This document shows, piece after piece, positions 1 through 9,695 of a stretch of DNA of 64,000 nucleotides. The stretch is from NCBI RefSeq assembly GCF_000231115.1, contig NW_006889847.1:8117-72116 (forward strand). The letters are read 5' to 3'. Each line of letters starts with the position of its first letter. The stretch's first letter is position 1. The DNA comes from Vittaforma corneae ATCC 50505. Its lineage: Eukaryota; Microsporidia; Nosematidae. The notes under the pieces are model-generated. The model had not been told where the DNA came from and searched no databases. It saw only the letters and a list, made by a program, of their open reading frames with translations. A program made the translations under genes and the position numbers.

Positions 1-404
1 TAATATACGCTTAAACACGCTTATTCATATTGGATATTGATTGAAATAAACAAAGGAACAAATTTTGTAGTGGAATGTGTCAATGAGACATTGATTCATG
101 CTGGCATGCTTGATATATTATGAAAAATTAAATTCTTAATATAATATTAAATATAGTCAACTGAAAATGCTTTTTAGACACAAAAATGACGTTTGTTTTC
201 ACTTATATATCAACAAAGGTCATCTTTTGTAAAGACAAATGAGAATAAACAGCATATAACACCATTTGGCATACTAATTGTTAAACCATCGTATTTCCAC
301 ATCTGATTAAATATAACGTCCATATTTATTTTAGTTAAATATCCTAAATTAATTTCTTTTTTGTAGCATCAAAAATTTTATACTTTCGTCAGACTTTCAC
401 CCAA
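1..404. other. AT-rich intergenic / contig edge
   Basis: AT-rich sequence with no supported gene on either strand. The last few bases carry a CCC just before the ATG at 405, which is the start signal of the following Rqc2 gene. Nothing else is recognised. Confidence 0.6.
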
Positions 405-2489
405 ATGAAACAAAGATTTACTCTTTTAGATTTAAGAGCAACAGTAAACGAACTAAACGAAAGACTTACCAATACTTTCATTCAAAACTTCTATTCAACA
501 CAGCAGAGGTTTATATACATAAAGTTTTCCAACAAGGACACTTTACTCGTTGAACCAGGATTTAGATTCCATTTAACTCAAAATGCAGATTCGGAAATTT
601 CACATTTTTGCAAAAAATTAAGAGAGAAGTGTAGACATGCACGAGTGCATCGAATTTACCAATTTGGATTTGATAGAATTGCCATTATAGATCTTCAGAG
701 AGTCAGAATTGTCATAGAGTTCTTTAGTGCAGGAAATATGCTAGTATTAGATGAAAATGATCAGATATTGGAATTGCTCAGACCAGTAGAAGAGCTTGGA
801 ATCATCAGACATAGCAAATATGTGTTTAATTCAGTAGACATAGACCTTTCATTCAATACTTTTAAGGAATGCAATAATCTTTCGAGTATTTTACCTTTTG
901 AAAAAGAGTATATAGAGGCTATTAAAGAAAGAATTCAAAAATGAGCTTGGGGAAGATCTAGAAAATCTGAAGAGAGAAGAGCATAAAGATAACGTAGAAA
1001 AGTTTTTTAGCACATTTAAAGAAGAAATAAGCCAGATTGGATGGTTTGGGGAAGTTACACTCATTAAAGATAGGCCAAATCAATTATTCGCTTTTAAAAC
1101 TGTACACAATGCACTTGAAATTAGTAAAATAGCAAAAAATGCAAATATAAATGAAACAACATTAAAGGAGGATGAACATATGTAGAGAAAGAGCTTAAAA
1201 ATCTTAAAATACATACGAAAATTTCAATTAATCTCAAAAATAAAGAAGAGATTGAGGAGTTATTATCTAGAACTAAGGGCGTAAACGCCTTACACTTTTC
1301 ATCATTTAATGAAGCCGCTGAATATTACTTTTGTGATTCTCAAAAGAAAAAGAAGATTAAAGAAGACAAGGGCACTAGGATTAGAAAAGCACAAGAGAAG
1401 TATATTGGTGAACTTGAAACACAAGCTGCAGGATTGAAAGAGACAACGGAAATACTTAATGAAAATAGAGTGTTCATAAATGAGATTTTGGGAATTTTTA
1501 AAAAAGTATTTGAGACTAAAATGGAATGGAGTGCATTTGAGGCCTTTTGGGAAGAAGAAAAACGAAATGGAAATCCATATGCCAAGGCTATTGTGAGCTA
1601 TGATTTAAGTGAAAGAAAATGCATAGTTTTAATAGATCATCGATACATTGAACTTGATGTTTCCATGCCATTGAGCAAGAATATCGAAAAGTATTTTTCA
1701 AAAAGAAAAAAGGCACTTGACAAAAGTGATAAAACCAAAGCCGCATTAGAAAACATTGTGGACAAACTCATTCCAAAAAAGGCAATAGTTCCGGCACAGA
1801 AAAGAGAACTCTATTGGTTTGAAAAATTTCATTTTTTCATTAGTACAGAAAATGAATTGGTGATTGGAGGAAAGAATGCACAACAGAACGAAATTATAGT
1901 CAAGAAGCATTTAGAACCAACTGATTTATATTTCCACTGTGATATACATGGCGCAAGTTCAATAGCATGCAAAGGAAGAAGTGAAGTAACCATTGAAGAG
2001 GCATCTTACATGGCTCTATGCATGTCAAAGTGTTGGGATGAGGGTGTTATAAAGCCAGTATTTTATGTCGAACCTGATCAAGTATCAAAGTCAGCACCTA
2101 GTGGGGAGTATATTACAAAAGGATCGTTTATGATAAAAGGCAAGAGAAACATAATGAATCCTTACAGACTTGAATATGGAATTGGACTTTTATTTAAATT
2201 GGAAGGCTCCCAAAACATTCTTGAATTTTCAAGTAACCCAGCAGATGATGCTAAAATTTTGTATGGATTGCCAGTTTCAGCACCCTGGATTTGTGTTAAA
2301 AACTATAAATACAAAATAAGACTTTGCCCAGCATCTGAGAAGAAGTCAAAATTATGTCAAGACATCAAAACAAGCTTTGAAAGTCTTTCAGAAGGAACTC
2401 TAGAAGAAAAATATGTAAAATCAATAGGATTAGATGAGTATATGAATGTAGTTCCCGGAAAATCCAAAATTGCTAAGCTTCTCAAGTAA
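405..2489 (+). CDS. RQC2: NFACT-family ribosome quality control protein (Rqc2/Tae2/NEMF), frame broken twice
   Basis: Rqc2/NEMF binds 60S subunits carrying stalled peptidyl-tRNA, recruits the Listerin ligase and directs C-terminal tailing. The first part (405-944) is a typical NFACT-N domain beginning MKQRFTLLDLRATVNELN. The last part, open from 1182 to 2489, holds a coiled coil and the NFACT-R domain with the hallmark DIHGASS. The middle (about 943-1185) is open only in the +1 frame and encodes a matching coiled-coil stretch. Frame therefore changes twice: +1 in the A-run before 942 and back by -1 near 1175-1185. The pair of compensating shifts suggests indel errors or a decaying gene. Start at 405 is supported by CACCCAAATG. 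The joined length of roughly 690 residues is short compared with yeast Rqc2. Confidence 0.85.
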
Positions 2490-2785
2490 ATATTAAAAAG
2501 CTAATTTAAAGAGAGAGTATTTTTAAAGTGCCAATATCATATGGATAATAACAACTAAGTTAGTTAGATAATTGACAAACAATGAGATATGTTACAAATC
2601 TGCACTTCTTTAATATTAGCCTTTAAATTGCTTTTTACAACAACAAAGCAATAAATGTGCTATAAAACCTATTGATTTTTATTCAAGCCTCATTTAACTG
2701 ATATTTATTAAATGTGTTTTCAAATGACATCGTCTTTTAAGTATTCTCGGCGAATAATTCCATAATGTTTCCTTGAACCCTTACA

Positions 2786-3565
2786 ATGAGTCCTGAACTA
2801 CAGAAAAAAATTACAAAAGCAGAGAAGCTTAGAACAAAAGCAGCATTTCCTCTTTCACTTATTACGGAGCCGGACTACGTAGAAGCCGGGGATCTATACT
2901 GTGAAATAGCCAGGGAGTGCAGTGATTTAGAGGATAAAATCAAGTTTTATAATGAGGCTGCCATAACATTTTTGAGAAAAAAGGCAGAGTACAATGAATA
3001 TAGAGCTTCCGAGTGTTATAAGAAGTTGTTTGAACTACTTGTTAACCAAGATGTTACAGCAGCTGTTGAGAACTACATTAAATATTGTGAATGCTTAGAA
3101 AGGATTGAGAAATACATGCTTGCTGGACAAGGATACACAAAGATAGGTGATATTTTAGAAGAAATAGATGGAAAAAGGGCAATTGAAATGTATAGAAAAG
3201 CACAGGATGCATATTCAAAGGATTATAGTTGTCCTATGCATTATAAAGAGGCAGTCCAAAAATGTCTTACTATACAGATAAAAGGACAGGATATTGAAGG
3301 CGCAATTGAGTCTTTAAAGATGCTAGATATAGAATTTAGCAAGTTATGCATACAAATACTAACATTGTTATTGGGAAAGACGAATTTCGAAGAAGACCTT
3401 AAGAAAGATGAGAGTGAGTTGATAATGACACTACTAAACAAAGATAGAGACACGAGCATTGAGTCATTACGACAGTTCAAAGAAAAAAACTTTATCAATC
3501 CTATTATTTCTAAAATTTTTGATTTTGCAATTGATAGACTCCAACCAGAAAATGATATATGCTAA
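2786..3565 (+). CDS. SEC17: alpha-SNAP (Sec17), SNARE disassembly adaptor
   Basis: Alpha-SNAP binds assembled SNARE bundles and recruits the NSF/Sec18 ATPase to take them apart at secretory membranes. The 259-residue product is all helical and follows the SNAP family closely: an N-terminal helix with AEKLRTKAAFP, repeated TPR-like helices (YVEAGDLYCEIARE; KIKFYNEAAITFLRKK; AGQGYTKIGDILEE; AIEMYRKAQDAYSKD) and an acidic C-terminal third. It is slightly shorter than the usual 290-295 residues. The start is preceded by CCCTTACAATG. It sits in a 300-bp gap downstream of Rqc2 on the same strand. A Qbc-SNARE candidate is also found near 56.5 kb. Confidence 0.85.
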   Translation: MSPELQKKITKAEKLRTKAAFPLSLITEPDYVEAGDLYCEIARECSDLEDKIKFYNEAAITFLRKKAEYNEYRASECYKKLFELLVNQDVTAAVENYIKYCECLERIEKYMLAGQGYTKIGDILEEIDGKRAIEMYRKAQDAYSKDYSCPMHYKEAVQKCLTIQIKGQDIEGAIESLKMLDIEFSKLCIQILTLLLGKTNFEEDLKKDESELIMTLLNKDRDTSIESLRQFKEKNFINPIISKIFDFAIDRLQPENDIC

Positions 3566-4192
3566 AACGACAGCATTTACACTAAATCTATTACATTATT
3601 TTGTTCAAAACGATTATTTTTATCATGGATATTTTAATCATTTTTAGAGATTATCAAAAGCTTATTTACTTGTGAAAATCAAAAGTGCATCAAAAGAATA
3701 AAAACAATGCAGTGGTAACAAAAGAGGACATACTTTCTTAGATAGCTTATTAAAGTATTTATAAGAAAAACCATACCTTTTCCTTTTTATAAAGATTTTA
3801 TAAACATTTGGACAAAAGCATTCAAGAATGGTTAAACTAATATAAAAACACATGAATAAACAATAAAACAATCAATAGCTCTTCTTAATAGCTGTTGAGA
3901 AATAAGGTTTACATTTTAACTATCAAACTAGCCAGAAACACCATCTCAAACCATCTGTCAAATTTATCAAGATTCGCTTGGAGCCATAAAATTTTCACCT
4001 TATTAAATATCAAGTAAATATTGTTTAAAGCCTGTTTATTTATTTTTTAATATTTAATTTTATCAACAAATATATCACAAAAGATGCATTTTAAACATTG
4101 CCTGATTTCAAATTTCAATTTATTTTCATTTTTTCTTGATTTTTCTTTGTTTTTTAAAGCTTTTGATTTTAAAAATTTTCAGCTTCCCCTCA
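3566..4192. other. Intergenic region upstream of the HMG protein
   Basis: About 630 bp of AT-rich DNA between alpha-SNAP and the HMG-box gene. Open frames here are low-complexity (Phe/Ser/Lys-rich) and not convincing. The only recognised element is the start signal at the right end. Confidence 0.5.
4171..4192 (+). promoter_or_regulatory. AAAATTTT plus CCCC start signal of the HMG gene
   Basis: AAAAATTTTC followed by CTTCCCCTCA directly before the ATG. The same arrangement precedes ribosomal protein and chaperonin genes in this window and decides the start at 4193, not the longer frame that opens at 4136. Confidence 0.7.
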
Positions 4193-4738
4193 ATGGTCAA
4201 AAGAATAAAGGACAAGAATGCGCCAAAGAGACCTTTGACAGGATTTTTATTGTACGGCAATTATTTGCGTGCAAGTGATGAAAATATTAAGACCCTTCCT
4301 GTCACTCAACAGGCAACAGCCATTGCCCAAATGTGGAAAGAGTTGAATGAGAGTACAAAACAAAAGTACAATCAACAGTCAGAGAAACTCAAAGAGCAGT
4401 ATAAGAAAGCTATGGAGGCCTACGAGAAGAGCGATGCCTATAAGGAGTTTCAGAAGACACTTGCCGAGGACAAATCTGGAAATAGCAAAGGAGCCAAAAA
4501 GAAGAGACAAGGATCCACCAAAATGTCAGGCTATCGACTTTTTGTGAAGGAAAATAAAGACAATGTTGATGATGGGCTAAATGAAGAAGATGCAGGAAAG
4601 AAGCACATTGCAAAGTGTGGAATGAAATGGAAGAAACTTTCAGAGGCTGAAAGGCAGGCTTACAATGACCGAGCAGCTCAAATGAACCCTGAACAATTAG
4701 CTAGCGGGGACCACGCAATGACTGATGATGAGGAGTAG
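4193..4738 (+). CDS. Two-HMG-box chromatin protein (NHP6/HMGB type)
   Basis: A 181-residue basic protein that should bend DNA and act in chromatin architecture or transcription. Box A opens with NAPKRPLTGFLLYGNYLRAS and continues through a conserved W (MWKELNESTKQKYNQQSEKLK). Box B begins STKMSGYRLFVKEN and contains GMKWKKLSEAERQAYNDRA. The tail ends acidic (DDEE), like vertebrate HMGB proteins. The open frame extends 19 residues upstream, but that leader is hydrophobic and spans the CCCCTCAATG start signal, so the second ATG is preferred. Yeast Nhp6 has only one box, so the two-box layout is worth noting. Confidence 0.88.
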   Translation: MVKRIKDKNAPKRPLTGFLLYGNYLRASDENIKTLPVTQQATAIAQMWKELNESTKQKYNQQSEKLKEQYKKAMEAYEKSDAYKEFQKTLAEDKSGNSKGAKKKRQGSTKMSGYRLFVKENKDNVDDGLNEEDAGKKHIAKCGMKWKKLSEAERQAYNDRAAQMNPEQLASGDHAMTDDEE

Positions 4739-5014
4739 TAAAAGTATTTTATGAAAGCAGAACCTTGATTTATCTTTATAACTTTATTAGTTTTTAAGGT
4801 ATATGGAAAGTACCAGCAATTATTATTCATGCAACAAGACAGTGCATCTCTTAATAAAGTTAAAGGTATTAAGTTTTTTAGACTTTTTTCAATTTTCTTT
4901 GACAAAGCCTTAATTAAAAAATCAGTGAATAAAGCCATTAAAATATTTTAAATAATACTCTGCCTTATTTTATCAAATACTTACGTACCTTTATTTAGTA
5001 TTTACTTATTTTAT

Positions 5015-6373
5015 CTAACTCTTTGGCTTTGATGCAATTCTTTGGCTAGGTCTTTGCCTTGGTCTACGTTCTTTCACGTAGTCATCTTTGGCAACAGAAA
5101 ATGCAGAGCAATGCGTTCTTCGTTCATTTTTTGAATAGGGAATATAAAACTGGTCTTTGAATGATACTTCTTCCTGTTTGGAAGATTCAATCTTCTTAGC
5201 CTTCATTTTCTTAAGTTCATCAGCAAGAGTGTTCCGTATTTTAAATTTTGAATGCACCTCAAAGCTTTCAACAAGGGATTTAAACTCAGCGGGAACACTT
5301 ACTTTTCTTCTAAAATCTAGGCATCTTTGATATCCTCGCATAGCAAGATATTTTAGATGATCGAGATCACTCAAATCGTATTTGTCCAGTAGATTTTGTG
5401 GAATTGTCCCAATTTCAACACTGTTTAAATGGGTTTCTTTAATATTAAAGAAATGGAAAACATCAGAATACGTCACAAGAGAGTATTGCTCCCCCATTCC
5501 TCTAACACGACCAACACGATGAACAAAGGTCTTTTCATCACTCAAATCATATGAAATTGAAACATCAAGATGAGGAATATCCAATCCACGAGCTGCAACA
5601 TCAGTAACGACCAATATTTTGATCTTTCCACTCATAAATTCACCAAAACTCTCTTTTCTTGCATCATCGTCCATACTTGAATATATTCCTTTAGCTTTAT
5701 ATGAAAATTTCTCAAGAACCGCAAGGAGAAATTCTACGCCATAGCGTGTAGCAACGAAAACAATAGTCTTCTTTGTTCTATCAAGAATATTTAACAGCGC
5801 ATTCTCCTTACTTTCACTAGGAACATAAAAGAAGTAATTTTGGATATGCTCAGGTATCTTACTTTCTACCTGCACAATTGGAATGTCTAACGGCTCGTCT
5901 GGAAGGGTTGCACTGAAATACACCTTTTGACACGCTACCTTCTCCGAAATGCTCTCGAAAAACGCATTTAAAGAAGGTTCTTCGAGAATTCTGTCTATCT
6001 CATCTACAACCAACAATGAAATGTCTTTTAGTTCCATGCTTTTCAAGGTTGTAATTACAACAGTACCAGTCAAAGGAACCTGGTTTGAGAGGATCTTAAA
6101 AATAGACTTAACCTGCAGCACAAGCTCTTTTGTAGGGAGTAGTATCAGTGAATTTTGATTGTTTATAGCATTCATAATGACAGGAATAAGATAACATAGT
6201 GTCTTACCACTTCCAGTTCTAGCAATACCCATAAGGCTTCGTCCTTCCATCACCAAAGGAACAGTCTTTCTTTGAATCGGAGTTGGATTGTCAAATGGAA
6301 TGTTCTTTAAGAGTTGTGGATGCAATCCCATAGTTTTGAAAGAACCAGCTTTTATCCTTTTCACTTCGGTCAT
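5015..6373 (-). CDS. DBP10: DEAD-box RNA helicase Dbp10/DDX54 family
   Basis: ATP-dependent RNA helicase of 60S ribosome assembly in the nucleolus. Motifs in order: Q motif FKTMGLHPQLLKNI..PTPIQRKT; Walker A ARTGSGKT; LLPTKEL; motif II as VDEID rather than DEAD; SAT within YFSATLP; VFVATRYGVEFL; ARGLDIP; HRVGRVRG. The Q-motif region (GFKxMGLxPxLLK, PTPIQRKTVP) and the segment around TDVAARGLDIPHLD match Dbp10/DDX54 best among DEAD proteins. The 452-residue protein lacks most of the long C-terminal extension of yeast Dbp10 (995 residues). The start at 6373 is chosen because its upstream sequence reads AAATTTTTCTCCCAAATG. Confidence 0.85.
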   Translation of the reverse strand: MTEVKRIKAGSFKTMGLHPQLLKNIPFDNPTPIQRKTVPLVMEGRSLMGIARTGSGKTLCYLIPVIMNAINNQNSLILLPTKELVLQVKSIFKILSNQVPLTGTVVITTLKSMELKDISLLVVDEIDRILEEPSLNAFFESISEKVACQKVYFSATLPDEPLDIPIVQVESKIPEHIQNYFFYVPSESKENALLNILDRTKKTIVFVATRYGVEFLLAVLEKFSYKAKGIYSSMDDDARKESFGEFMSGKIKILVVTDVAARGLDIPHLDVSISYDLSDEKTFVHRVGRVRGMGEQYSLVTYSDVFHFFNIKETHLNSVEIGTIPQNLLDKYDLSDLDHLKYLAMRGYQRCLDFRRKVSVPAEFKSLVESFEVHSKFKIRNTLADELKKMKAKKIESSKQEEVSFKDQFYIPYSKNERRTHCSAFSVAKDDYVKERRPRQRPSQRIASKPKS

Positions 6374-6569
6374 TTGGGAGAAAAATTTGTTAACAATAAA
6401 AAATAACAAGGAAAAATCAAATACTACCCAAAATTTTAACACTGTGCAATCTATCTTTTTATCCTACTGCATAATTACATGTTATAAAATACACAATATC
6501 GTTTATGTCTCATTTTGTACTTCTATGAAATATAATAGTAGTTTAACCCATTATTAATGACATTACATA

Positions 6570-6640
6570 TCTCCGATGGTGCAGTGGTTAACATATCAGC
6601 CTGTCACGCTGGGGACCCGAGTTCAATTCTCGGTCGGAGA
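6570..6640 (+). tRNA. tRNA-Asp (GUC)
   Basis: A 71-nt cloverleaf without intron. The acceptor stem TCTCCGA pairs perfectly with TCGGAGA. The D arm contains GGTGCAGTGGTTA, the anticodon loop is CTGTCAC with GTC at 6603-6605, and the T arm contains GAGTTCAATTCTC. The match to eukaryotic tRNA-Asp is close. It lies in the 390-bp gap between the Dbp10 start and the end of the next reverse-strand gene. Confidence 0.96.
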
Positions 6641-6762
6641 GCATTGTTTTCTACCACCTTCTTACTATTTTCCAATCATTAAAATTAAATACTATTTATC
6701 ATTTACAATACAAAATAATATCAGATTGATGCATTCTAACTAGTTTTATGTGAAATGTTTAT

Positions 6763-9180
6763 TTAAAGAAGCTCGTTGAACTCAGGTTTGTTAACAATGA
6801 CAATATTCTTTGACTTTCCACCCTTATTTTTGAATTTTAGCATTGTTTTCATACTCTTTGAAAGTGAAAATCCCTTTGTTTGTGCACTGATACAGAATTC
6901 TCTTAATTCTGACCTTAATTTCTTTGGAAATTGAGAAATGTAAGAGTCAACAACCTTAGCCATTTCATTGTAGAAAAAAGTATATTTTGAATTCAAAATG
7001 ATTAAATTAAATGCTTTGAGAATGTGCTTAGCAACGTCCTGGGAATGCATTGATACAAATATCAGTGCATTCAATAAGGAATTAACGACGAAGTCCCTAT
7101 TAATATCGTTATTATGAGAATAAATATACTCAGTGTTCGAACTTGTATACTCCAATACTATCTGTGCAGCATTAATACAACCACATATCAATGGAACATC
7201 ATTGCTTTTGTCGGACATGTGATCTAGCAAAAACTTTAAAAAATACTGATCGTCAATCATTTGAATGATAATTTCTTTAGCAACCTTTTTGCATTTGTAA
7301 TTGCCCACAAACAGTCCTTTGATAATCTCAGAAAGAAATTTGTCTACCATTTCAGCCTTGTTCTCAACTTTACAGCCAAGACAGCCGTTTTTTAATATTG
7401 AATGTAATAGTAATATTCTGTTCTTTTCAGCTGCCAAATTCATAGTTTTAATCAGTGATGAGTATAAAATATCACAGATACAAACACTCGTTCGTTTCTG
7501 AGAGTATATTTTATACAAAAGTTGATATGATTTCTTTTGAATTGGGACTGCTTGGAAGGAGCACAGTTCCAAAAGTCTACTTATGAAATCAAGGTCGAAT
7601 GTATTTCTATCCACAAAAAATATCATGAGTCTTAGTGCGTCATAAAGGGACAAGGCCTGATCCTGCACATCATCAAGAATGACTGGGATAATTCTATGAG
7701 AAAGGTCAACGTTGCAGAGTTTTATTAGCATTTGAAGAACCACTTCACAGTCAAGAGTATCATTTTGAATGTGCTTGTCAATTAAGTCATATACAATACC
7801 GCATTCTTTAACTGAGCTTAATATTAATATCGATTCCTCCTTAGAAATTGGATTGTTAAGTTGCAGAGTATTTGTAAGATTTTCAGTGTGGGAGTAAACA
7901 AGTTTTTCAAGAGCAGAACACACAATAGTTGGGTGTGTGTTAATATGGACTTTAAAAATTTTCATCAAATTTGTGTGGTTTTTCAAATAATCAGTACAGT
8001 AATAGCAGAAACTGGGCAGACATGCCATTAAACAGCCAAGTGAGTCACTCTGTGAAGATGAAGTTATACAGGAAAGTGGTTCTGATTTGGAATAGTCAAT
8101 CTCTATGCTTTCATATTCAGTACTACGTGAATACACACGGTATAATCCAAAGAATACACCAAGATCAACGTTTGAGAGTCCTTTGAAGACTAAAAAATGT
8201 TTGGAAATATCAACAGAACCAACAACATCAACAAAATCCTGTATTTTTATGTAAGAAATCATATTTTGTAGAAGTTTTTGGTACTTCTTCTCTTGTAAAA
8301 ATTTTTCATTAATATTAATCAATATGGATGAGAAAGCAGGAAGAATGTGATCGGACAGTAGCGAAAACAAGTCAATCAAATCATTCTCTGAATTTTTTGA
8401 TTCAACTACTTCGTGGGTGATGAGATCGATCAGCTTTGTTGTAAAGATCGACCCAAGTTCTGTTCCACCCATCAACTTTAGCTTGTTAATGTTCTTTCTA
8501 TAAAATGCTAAAGTCAAGGTTAGAATTTCGAGATTCTCGGGTGAGAATGGAGCCATAAGATAAATTATTGACTTTAGTACATCAATGTCAACGAATGAGT
8601 CTTTTGTATATTTGGCTCTCAAGAATGACAGAAGCAGCCTGCTTAAAGTAGCAGAATCTAATGCTGATCTATTTGAAACTATAAAATGCATAACGTCAAA
8701 ATCATCCATAAAGACATCCATGCTATTTTCAAGAATAATAACTTGCTTTTCAAAATCGCATGTGTCAAAACAATCAGAAACTCTAAAGTGCTTTACAATA
8801 AAGTTACTTACTCTTTTGATTTCTATGTTTTTGAGTAAAATTTGAAATAGCTGGTAAAGCTCCGAGTTTTCGCATAGCGAATTCACAGAATTCCACGTCT
8901 GAGAATTTTCTTGAAAAACTGAATGTAGAATTGTACAGCATGGAGAGGGGTGTAAAGGAATGCACAGTGAAATTGCTTGAAGGAATGTTCTATTGAGGGT
9001 ATAAGCCTTCATTTGGACGGCAACATCCAACAATTCTTTAAAATCCCTTTTGTTTCGGTTGTAAAGCTCTATTACGGTTTCAAAGCAGGCATTTGCAATA
9101 TTTTCCGGAATTGGTTGTATTTTCTTTGAGAGCAGCACCGTTTTTATCTTTTCCAGCAAATTGAAATCAGCTTTGTTCAT
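6763..9180 (-). CDS. RRP12: Helical-repeat protein, probable Rrp12-type ribosome export factor
   Basis: An 805-residue, all-helical protein with HEAT/ARM-like repeats and no membrane segments. In the last third, stretches such as VPIQKKSYQLLYKIYSQ and the KVAKEI...MIDD region, plus a basic C-terminal tail (SLSKSMKTMLKFKNKGGK), resemble Rrp12, which escorts pre-40S and pre-60S particles. The identification rests on this pattern and size (yeast Rrp12 is about 1230 residues) and is not certain. Another HEAT-repeat ribosome or transport factor is the main alternative. Its upstream sequence is GAAATTTTTTATCCATG, a clear start signal. Confidence 0.5.
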   Translation of the reverse strand: MNKADFNLLEKIKTVLLSKKIQPIPENIANACFETVIELYNRNKRDFKELLDVAVQMKAYTLNRTFLQAISLCIPLHPSPCCTILHSVFQENSQTWNSVNSLCENSELYQLFQILLKNIEIKRVSNFIVKHFRVSDCFDTCDFEKQVIILENSMDVFMDDFDVMHFIVSNRSALDSATLSRLLLSFLRAKYTKDSFVDIDVLKSIIYLMAPFSPENLEILTLTLAFYRKNINKLKLMGGTELGSIFTTKLIDLITHEVVESKNSENDLIDLFSLLSDHILPAFSSILININEKFLQEKKYQKLLQNMISYIKIQDFVDVVGSVDISKHFLVFKGLSNVDLGVFFGLYRVYSRSTEYESIEIDYSKSEPLSCITSSSQSDSLGCLMACLPSFCYYCTDYLKNHTNLMKIFKVHINTHPTIVCSALEKLVYSHTENLTNTLQLNNPISKEESILILSSVKECGIVYDLIDKHIQNDTLDCEVVLQMLIKLCNVDLSHRIIPVILDDVQDQALSLYDALRLMIFFVDRNTFDLDFISRLLELCSFQAVPIQKKSYQLLYKIYSQKRTSVCICDILYSSLIKTMNLAAEKNRILLLHSILKNGCLGCKVENKAEMVDKFLSEIIKGLFVGNYKCKKVAKEIIIQMIDDQYFLKFLLDHMSDKSNDVPLICGCINAAQIVLEYTSSNTEYIYSHNNDINRDFVVNSLLNALIFVSMHSQDVAKHILKAFNLIILNSKYTFFYNEMAKVVDSYISQFPKKLRSELREFCISAQTKGFSLSKSMKTMLKFKNKGGKSKNIVIVNKPEFNELL

Positions 9181-9631
9181 GGATAAAAAATTTCCAGGAT
9201 ATAAAAATAAGCCAGCAAAGCATTTTGCTAATAAAATAGATAGCTGCTTGCTATATAAGAAGAGTATTGATCAACAATGCAACGCATGCTTGGAAGTTTG
9301 TGCTGCTGCTTTCAATATTAACATTTGATTTATAATAGCTTTTAATAAGTAGTACATTCATTTAAACTTGTGTTTGTGCTAGTAAGATTTTAATTAGTTT
9401 CCAAGCCTTCATTCTCAATTATGGAAATAACTGTCAACACTATTGAAAAAGAGTTCATTGCTGAGGATCTTTCTAGGTTAGGACAATGCCAGTCATTCAA
9501 AATGCACAGTCCCAAAATATGTGCTGTATTTTCCAACAGCAACCAACCACTTTCATTTAAATGCAATACTGTACAATCAAAACGTCAAAATCAATCACAT
9601 AACAGTACTGCAACATCACAGTTCATTTTTA
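9181..9631. other. Intergenic region between Rrp12-like and CTR9
   Basis: No supported gene. A forward frame opens at an ATG at 9421 but soon becomes Phe/Ser-rich and then runs antisense through the CTR9 3' end, so it is not annotated. The right end (9632-9697) can encode a charged tail for CTR9 in another frame. Confidence 0.4.
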
Positions 9632-9695
9632 TTAAAGAGCCCTTCTTTTTCTATACTCCTCAATTTCTGCCATTTTTCTTTTACGCTCATTTTCT

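Noticed and set aside
6010..6030. DEID in place of DEAD in Dbp10 as a loss-of-function sign
   Set aside because: The catalytic Asp-Glu are kept and all other helicase motifs are intact; variation at the last two positions is tolerated.
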